From Aeoliella straminimaris (GTDB lineage: Bacteria; Planctomycetota; Planctomycetia; Pirellulales; Lacipirellulaceae), in the NCBI RefSeq assembly GCF_024054565.1, contig NZ_JAMXLR010000038.1, positions 62,001 to 126,000 on the forward strand: DNA of 64,000 bases, given 5' to 3'. Below are positions 63,440-64,000 of this stretch, one piece after another. Below the pieces are notes generated by a model. The model did not search any database and had not been told where the DNA came from. It saw only the letters and a program-made list of their open reading frames with translations. The first letter of the stretch is position 1, and each line of letters starts with the position of its first letter. Both the position numbers and the translations under genes were made by a program.

Positions 63440-64000
63440 ATGCCACTCAGAGAGCAAACTCAGCGTACCAAGGTCATTGTCTTCGGTATTGCATTCTTCT
63501 ACCCACTTGCAGGTGTCACTTTCCAGTTCCTGCACTATCTGCTTGGCTTGCGCGAACTGGGATTCGACCCCTATTACGTAGAAGACTCGACGCGTCGCGT
63601 TTATGATCCGTGGTTAAACGACATGGCTGACGACGCGACCAATAATATTCGCCATGTTGGCAAGGTTTTCGACGATTTTGGCTTTGAGGGTCGCTGGGCA
63701 TATCGTAGTCACTATGGCGACAAGCAATGCTATGGACTTCACCACCAACAGCTTGACCAGCTGTACAAAGAGTCCGACGCTTTCCTGAATGTTACTGGAG
63801 CGCAGGAACTGCGCGAGGAACATTTGCAGATCCCGTGCCGGGTCTATGTCGAGTCGGATCCTTTCGCCGCCCAGGTTCGCGTAGCCCAAGAAGACAACTA
63901 CTGGCTGAAACTCCTAGGCGCCCACACTCACCATTTCAGTTTCGGTGAAAACCTTGGCCATCCCGACTGCCCAGTACCCATCGAACAATTCGATTGGAAG
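63440..64000 (+). CDS. glycosyltransferase-like protein, 5' part only
   Basis: The frame opens at ATG 63440 and runs off the window; 187 residues are visible. The start (VIVFGIAFFYPLAGVTFQFL, HYLLGLRELGFDPYYVEDS) resembles the first Rossmann fold of GT-B glycosyltransferases. It belongs to the glycan cluster by position, 15 bases after the acyltransferase stop. The C-terminal donor-binding half is outside the window, so the family cannot be fixed. Confidence 0.65.
   Translation, partial: MPLREQTQRTKVIVFGIAFFYPLAGVTFQFLHYLLGLRELGFDPYYVEDSTRRVYDPWLNDMADDATNNIRHVGKVFDDFGFEGRWAYRSHYGDKQCYGLHHQQLDQLYKESDAFLNVTGAQELREEHLQIPCRVYVESDPFAAQVRVAQEDNYWLKLLGAHTHHFSFGENLGHPDCPVPIEQFDWK

Overview
The window looks like a chromosomal segment of a planctomycete (Pirellulales-like). 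The grounds are two DUF1559 prepilin-like genes, several secreted proteins with dockerin repeats and PEP-CTERM tails, a SUF operon followed by methanofuran/H4MPT-cofactor-type genes, and an ExbB/ExbD cluster carrying a large beta-propeller protein. No species can be assigned from sequence reading alone.

Layout. 1-3.9 kb: end of a membrane protein, a universal-stress-like protein, an SLC13/ArsB-like permease and a broken MFS gene. 3,982-18,232: an integrated mobile element of about 14.2 kb in the 3' end of tRNA-Leu(CAA). It is bounded by a 59-bp direct repeat, with a tyrosine integrase next to the intact tRNA. It carries phased 10-bp repeats, a DNA-binding protein, a Prim-Pol/P-loop replicase, an iteron field around a perfect 28-bp AT palindrome (candidate origin), an HNH endonuclease, a phage-type tape-measure protein with small partners, a membrane protein, a NYN ribonuclease and two AlpA-like regulators. 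I see no capsid, portal or terminase gene. 18.5-31.2 kb: nine minus-strand genes forming one probable operon: cyclase-like repeat protein, two paralogous single-TM proteins, ExbB, two ExbD, a 1,092-aa beta-propeller membrane protein, a TPR plus solute-binding-like protein, and a secreted protein. 31.4-39.8 kb, minus strand: SufR-like regulator, nuoB, sufC, sufB, sufD, Rieske protein, SufT-like protein, then an ATP-grasp/MfnF-like/MfnE-like trio. 40.1-41.8 kb: AGCS symporter. 42.4-54.4 kb: secreted proteins with dockerin and PEP-CTERM, including a recent 657-bp duplication and an apparent fusion of two genes, plus DUF1559 genes and a lipoprotein. 55.1-64 kb: exopolysaccharide-type cluster (GH-GT2 fusion, two ABC exporters, sulfotransferase fusion, two hexapeptide acyltransferases, start of a glycosyltransferase).

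How parts work together. The island has the parts for integration, excision control and self-replication, and it keeps one tail-assembly protein, so it resembles a phage satellite or a decayed prophage rather than a whole phage. The ExbBD operon would couple proton-motive force to a periplasmic or envelope process that is not described here. The suf genes would supply Fe-S clusters, with nuoB and the Rieske protein as possible clients and the regulator as a cluster sensor. The last cluster would make, modify and export a surface glycan.
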